Shown here: piece by piece, positions 5,146 to 7,216 of the stretch
Layout of the letters: each line of letters opens with the position of its first letter
How positions within the stretch are numbered: the stretch's first letter is position 1
From: an uncultured Eubacteriales bacterium
GTDB taxonomy: Bacteria; Bacillota; Clostridia; Christensenellales; Borkfalkiaceae
Direction: 5' to 3'
Length of the DNA: 7,216 nt
Assembly (NCBI GenBank): GCA_902766475.1
Contig: CACXDQ010000114.1
Span: 1-7,216 of the forward strand
Made by a program: the position numbers and the translations under genes
Notes under the pieces: model-generated
What the model was told of the DNA's origin: nothing
What the model saw: only the letters and a program-made list of their open reading frames with translations
The model's database searches: none

Positions 5146-6717
5146 ATGCATTGGGCAGAGAGACTTGCAGATGAATTGATTTCGGAAAATCCCGAGAAAG
5201 AAGAGTTTTTATGTGCGGCGGGAACAAGCCCGTCGGGTAGAGTTCATATCGGAAATTTCAGAGATATTGCAACGCCTTACTTCGTTGTAAAGGCATTGAG
5301 GGCAAGAGGTAAAAAGGCGAAACTCATGCTTTCTTGGGACGACTTTGACAGACTGAGAAAAGTTCCGAAAAACGTCGAGGCTATCGCTCCCGATTTTTCC
5401 AAATATATCGGTATGCCTTATTGCATGATCCCCGATCCCGAAGGGAAATATTCGTCTTTCGCCGAGGCGAACGAAAAGGAATATGAAAAATCGCTCGAAG
5501 AGATGGGTATCGATATAGAATATCGCTATCAAGGCAAAGAATACACTTCGGGAAGATACGTAGACGGAATTATCCTCGCAATGCATAAACGCAAGGAAAT
5601 TTACGATATTTTGATGAAGTATAAGACGCAGGACAGCGACGAGGGCGAGAGGTCTAATTACTATCCCATCGGCGTTTATTGTTCTTGCTGTAACAAAGAT
5701 TTTACCGTAGTTACCGATTACGATGAAAAGACCGAAAACATCACCTATAAATGTAAAGTTTGCGGAAAGGAAGAAACGGTTAATTTAAGAGAATACCACA
5801 TGGTAAAGCTCGCTTGGAAGATAGACTGGCCTATGCGTTGGGGCGTTGAAGGCGTAGATTTCGAGCCGGGCGGAATCGACCATGCCGCAGCTTCCGGTTC
5901 TTACGTTGTCGCAAAGGATATAGCAAAGGAAATTTTCGGCATTAAAGCGCCCAAATTTCAGCCTTACGGTTGGCTTTCGATCGCAGGGCTTGGCGATATG
6001 CACTCTTCGACGGGCAACAATATTACTCCGGCAACTGTTCTTGAAGTTTATGAGCCTGAAATGGTGCGTTGGCTCTTTGCTAAGTATGCGCCGACAGACG
6101 GTTTTGCTTTTAATTTCGACGATACCATAATAAGGCATTACAGCGAGTTTGATAAGGGGCTTGAAGCGGTAAAAGACGGCTCCGCCGACGAATATAACAA
6201 ATCGGTTTACAATCTCTGCATGATAAACGGTCTTGAAGCGAAGGGTAAAGTTCCTTTCGGCGTACTTGCTTCCGTCGCCACTATCGTTGACTTCAATCCG
6301 CAGGCAGTAAAGGATATTCTTGCTAAAATAGGCGTTGAATTCGATAAAAACGACGAGTCGAGATTATTGAGGGTAAAGAATTGGATAACCAAGCATCAGC
6401 CCTCCAAAATGTACAAGCTGTTACAGAGCAAAAACGTAGAGTATTACGAAACGCTTAACGACGAAGAAAGAGGAGCTGTCAAGAAATTGCACGATTATAT
6501 CGCAACAAACGACAACTTTACCGAACAGGAAATTCAGCAATATCTTTATAGTCTTATAAATATCCCTGAGCTTACTAAAAAGGAAAACACCGTAAGACAA
6601 CAGAGATTTTTCGCCGTTTTCTATAATTTGCTTTTCGGAACGGATAAAGGTCCGAGATTATATCTTTTCCTCTGTGCGATAGACAGACAAAAATATCTCG
6701 ATAATCTCGATTTTTGA
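5146..6717 (+). CDS. lysS: Lysyl-tRNA synthetase, class I
   Basis: It charges tRNA-Lys with lysine using ATP. The 523-residue product has a class I (Rossmann) catalytic domain rather than the class II fold found in most bacteria. The N-terminus has GTSPSGRVHIGNFRD with the HIGH-type motif HIGN (residues 34-37) and LSWDDFDRLRKVP (62-74), both typical of class I LysRS. A zinc-finger insertion has Cys179/Cys182 and Cys203/Cys206. PGGIDHAAASGSY (241-253) precedes the KMSKS-equivalent loop, which reads DMHSSTGN (284-291) and lacks both lysines. VYEPEMVRWLFAKYAP follows, and the C-terminal helical anticodon-binding part ends with GPRLYLFLCAIDR. The length is normal for the family and the frame is intact. 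AAAAGGAG at 5131-5138, seven bases ahead, fixes the ATG at 5146. It is cotranscribed with the upstream kinase. Confidence 0.95.
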   Translation: MHWAERLADELISENPEKEEFLCAAGTSPSGRVHIGNFRDIATPYFVVKALRARGKKAKLMLSWDDFDRLRKVPKNVEAIAPDFSKYIGMPYCMIPDPEGKYSSFAEANEKEYEKSLEEMGIDIEYRYQGKEYTSGRYVDGIILAMHKRKEIYDILMKYKTQDSDEGERSNYYPIGVYCSCCNKDFTVVTDYDEKTENITYKCKVCGKEETVNLREYHMVKLAWKIDWPMRWGVEGVDFEPGGIDHAAASGSYVVAKDIAKEIFGIKAPKFQPYGWLSIAGLGDMHSSTGNNITPATVLEVYEPEMVRWLFAKYAPTDGFAFNFDDTIIRHYSEFDKGLEAVKDGSADEYNKSVYNLCMINGLEAKGKVPFGVLASVATIVDFNPQAVKDILAKIGVEFDKNDESRLLRVKNWITKHQPSKMYKLLQSKNVEYYETLNDEERGAVKKLHDYIATNDNFTEQEIQQYLYSLINIPELTKKENTVRQQRFFAVFYNLLFGTDKGPRLYLFLCAIDRQKYLDNLDF

Positions 6718-6738
6718 TATAATAAAATAATATAATTG

Positions 6739-6781
6739 AAATTTTAAGGTTGCCGCTTTTGCTCGACAACCTAAAATTTTT
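6739..6781 (+). terminator. Long hairpin with T-tract: likely lysS terminator, adjoining the pepF ribosome binding site
   Basis: The left arm AAATTTTA (6739-6746) pairs with TAAAATTT (6772-6779). After a one-base bulge (A6747), GGTTG (6748-6752) pairs with CAACC (6767-6771); then come a C-A mismatch and a CG/CG closing pair around the 8-base loop CTTTTGCT. The run TTTTT (6777-6781) overlaps the foot of the stem. It starts 21 bases after the lysS stop. The AGGAG of the next gene begins at 6782, right against the structure, so the hairpin may also act in the leader of that gene. Confidence 0.7.
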
Positions 6782-6791
6782 AGGAGTTAAA

Positions 6792-7216
6792 ATGAAAGAT
6801 TTTAAGTTCAGCGAGCTTAAATATACTCGCCCGTCGATTGAAAACACAAAAAAAGAGTTGAACGTTTTTACCGAAAGACTAAAAAAGGCGGACACTTTTG
6901 AAGAGGCGAACGCCATATACCTTGAATTCGACAAATTTACGAGCGGTATAAGCGACCTCGCAACGATAGTCGAAATAAGACACACTATCGATACAAGCGA
7001 TAAATTTTACGATGAAGAGAATGAGTTTTTGTCCGAAGCTTTCCCGACCATAATGCCCGACTTGCTTGCTTTTTCCGACGCTTTATATTCAAGCCCGTTC
7101 AAAAAACAATTTGAAGAAAAATACGGCGAGATGCTTTTTGTAAGCATAGATCTTCAAAAAAAATCATTCTGCGAAGAGAATATCCCGCTTATGCAAAAGC
7201 AAGCGAAACTATGCAA
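6792..7216 (+). CDS. pepF: M3-family oligoendopeptidase (PepF type), 5' part only
   Basis: The frame runs from ATG 6792 to the window edge without a stop, giving 141 complete codons of a family that is normally about 550-600 residues. The visible part is the N-terminal helical region of the M3 metallopeptidases: an opening like FKFSELKYTRPSIE, then the conserved IVEIRHTIDTSDKFYDEENEF stretch (about residues 60-80), and a SSPFKKQFEEKYGEMLF segment. These match cytoplasmic oligoendopeptidases that cut short peptides. The zinc-binding HExxH motif lies beyond the window, so catalytic competence cannot be judged. No signal peptide is visible. AGGAG at 6782-6786, five bases upstream, supports the start. 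No full promoter is visible close by; TATAAT at 6731-6736 lacks a good -35. Expression could be separate or by readthrough from lysS. Confidence 0.85.
   Translation, partial: MKDFKFSELKYTRPSIENTKKELNVFTERLKKADTFEEANAIYLEFDKFTSGISDLATIVEIRHTIDTSDKFYDEENEFLSEAFPTIMPDLLAFSDALYSSPFKKQFEEKYGEMLFVSIDLQKKSFCEENIPLMQKQAKLC

Noticed and set aside
6575..6985. A 136-codon - strand frame spanning the lysS end and pepF start
   Set aside because: It runs through the terminator hairpin and antisense to two recognised genes. Its translation resembles no family I know.
1..7216. Mobile elements, CRISPR, tRNA/rRNA genes, toxin-antitoxin or defence genes
   Set aside because: No repeats of the right kind, no transposase or integrase motifs, and no cloverleaf-like sequence were seen; the window is almost fully occupied by recognised housekeeping genes.

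Overview
The window looks like ordinary chromosome from a moderately AT-rich, Gram-positive-type bacterium, most likely an uncultured member of the Clostridia. The grounds are the gene order rsgA-rpe-thiN (the order known from Bacillus and relatives), strong SigA-type promoters (TTGACA / TATAAT), purine-rich Shine-Dalgarno sites, a short-form Firmicutes-like class I phosphomannose isomerase, and a class I (archaeal-type) lysyl-tRNA synthetase, which occurs in only a minority of bacteria. No phage, transposon, CRISPR, tRNA or rRNA gene was found.

Layout. Positions 1-1800 (+) are the end of a tight operon: the 3' part of rsgA (30S ribosome maturation GTPase), rpe (ribulose-5-phosphate 3-epimerase) and thiN (thiamine pyrophosphokinase), each overlapping the next. 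A hairpin at 1807-1836 ends this operon and, on the other strand, the convergent HAD-family nucleotidase gene of the YjjG type (1841-2527, -). A short divergent intergenic region (2528-2646) carries a consensus promoter for the + strand and a weaker candidate for the - strand that would give an almost leaderless HAD mRNA. Next comes a 614-codon gene (2647-4491, +) that joins a complete phosphomannose isomerase to a complete ROK-family sugar kinase. A second consensus promoter (4529-4558) drives a two-gene operon: an archaeal-type cytidylate kinase (4581-5132) and a class I lysyl-tRNA synthetase (5146-6717). A long hairpin (6739-6779) lies between that operon and the start of an M3-family oligoendopeptidase (6792 onward), which is cut by the window edge.

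How they work together. Most of these are housekeeping functions: ribosome assembly, pentose phosphate pathway, thiamine cofactor formation, nucleotide kinase and clean-up, tRNA charging and peptide turnover. The gene most worth attention is the isomerase-kinase fusion. It would place an ATP-dependent hexose kinase and mannose-6-phosphate isomerase in one polypeptide, so two steps that can be consecutive (mannose to mannose-6-P to fructose-6-P) or parallel (glucose and mannose entry into glycolysis) would be physically coupled. The second point of interest is that the cytidylate kinase and the lysyl-tRNA synthetase, neighbours in one operon, are both of types better known from archaea. I see no evidence of a defence system or other clearly new multi-gene system here.
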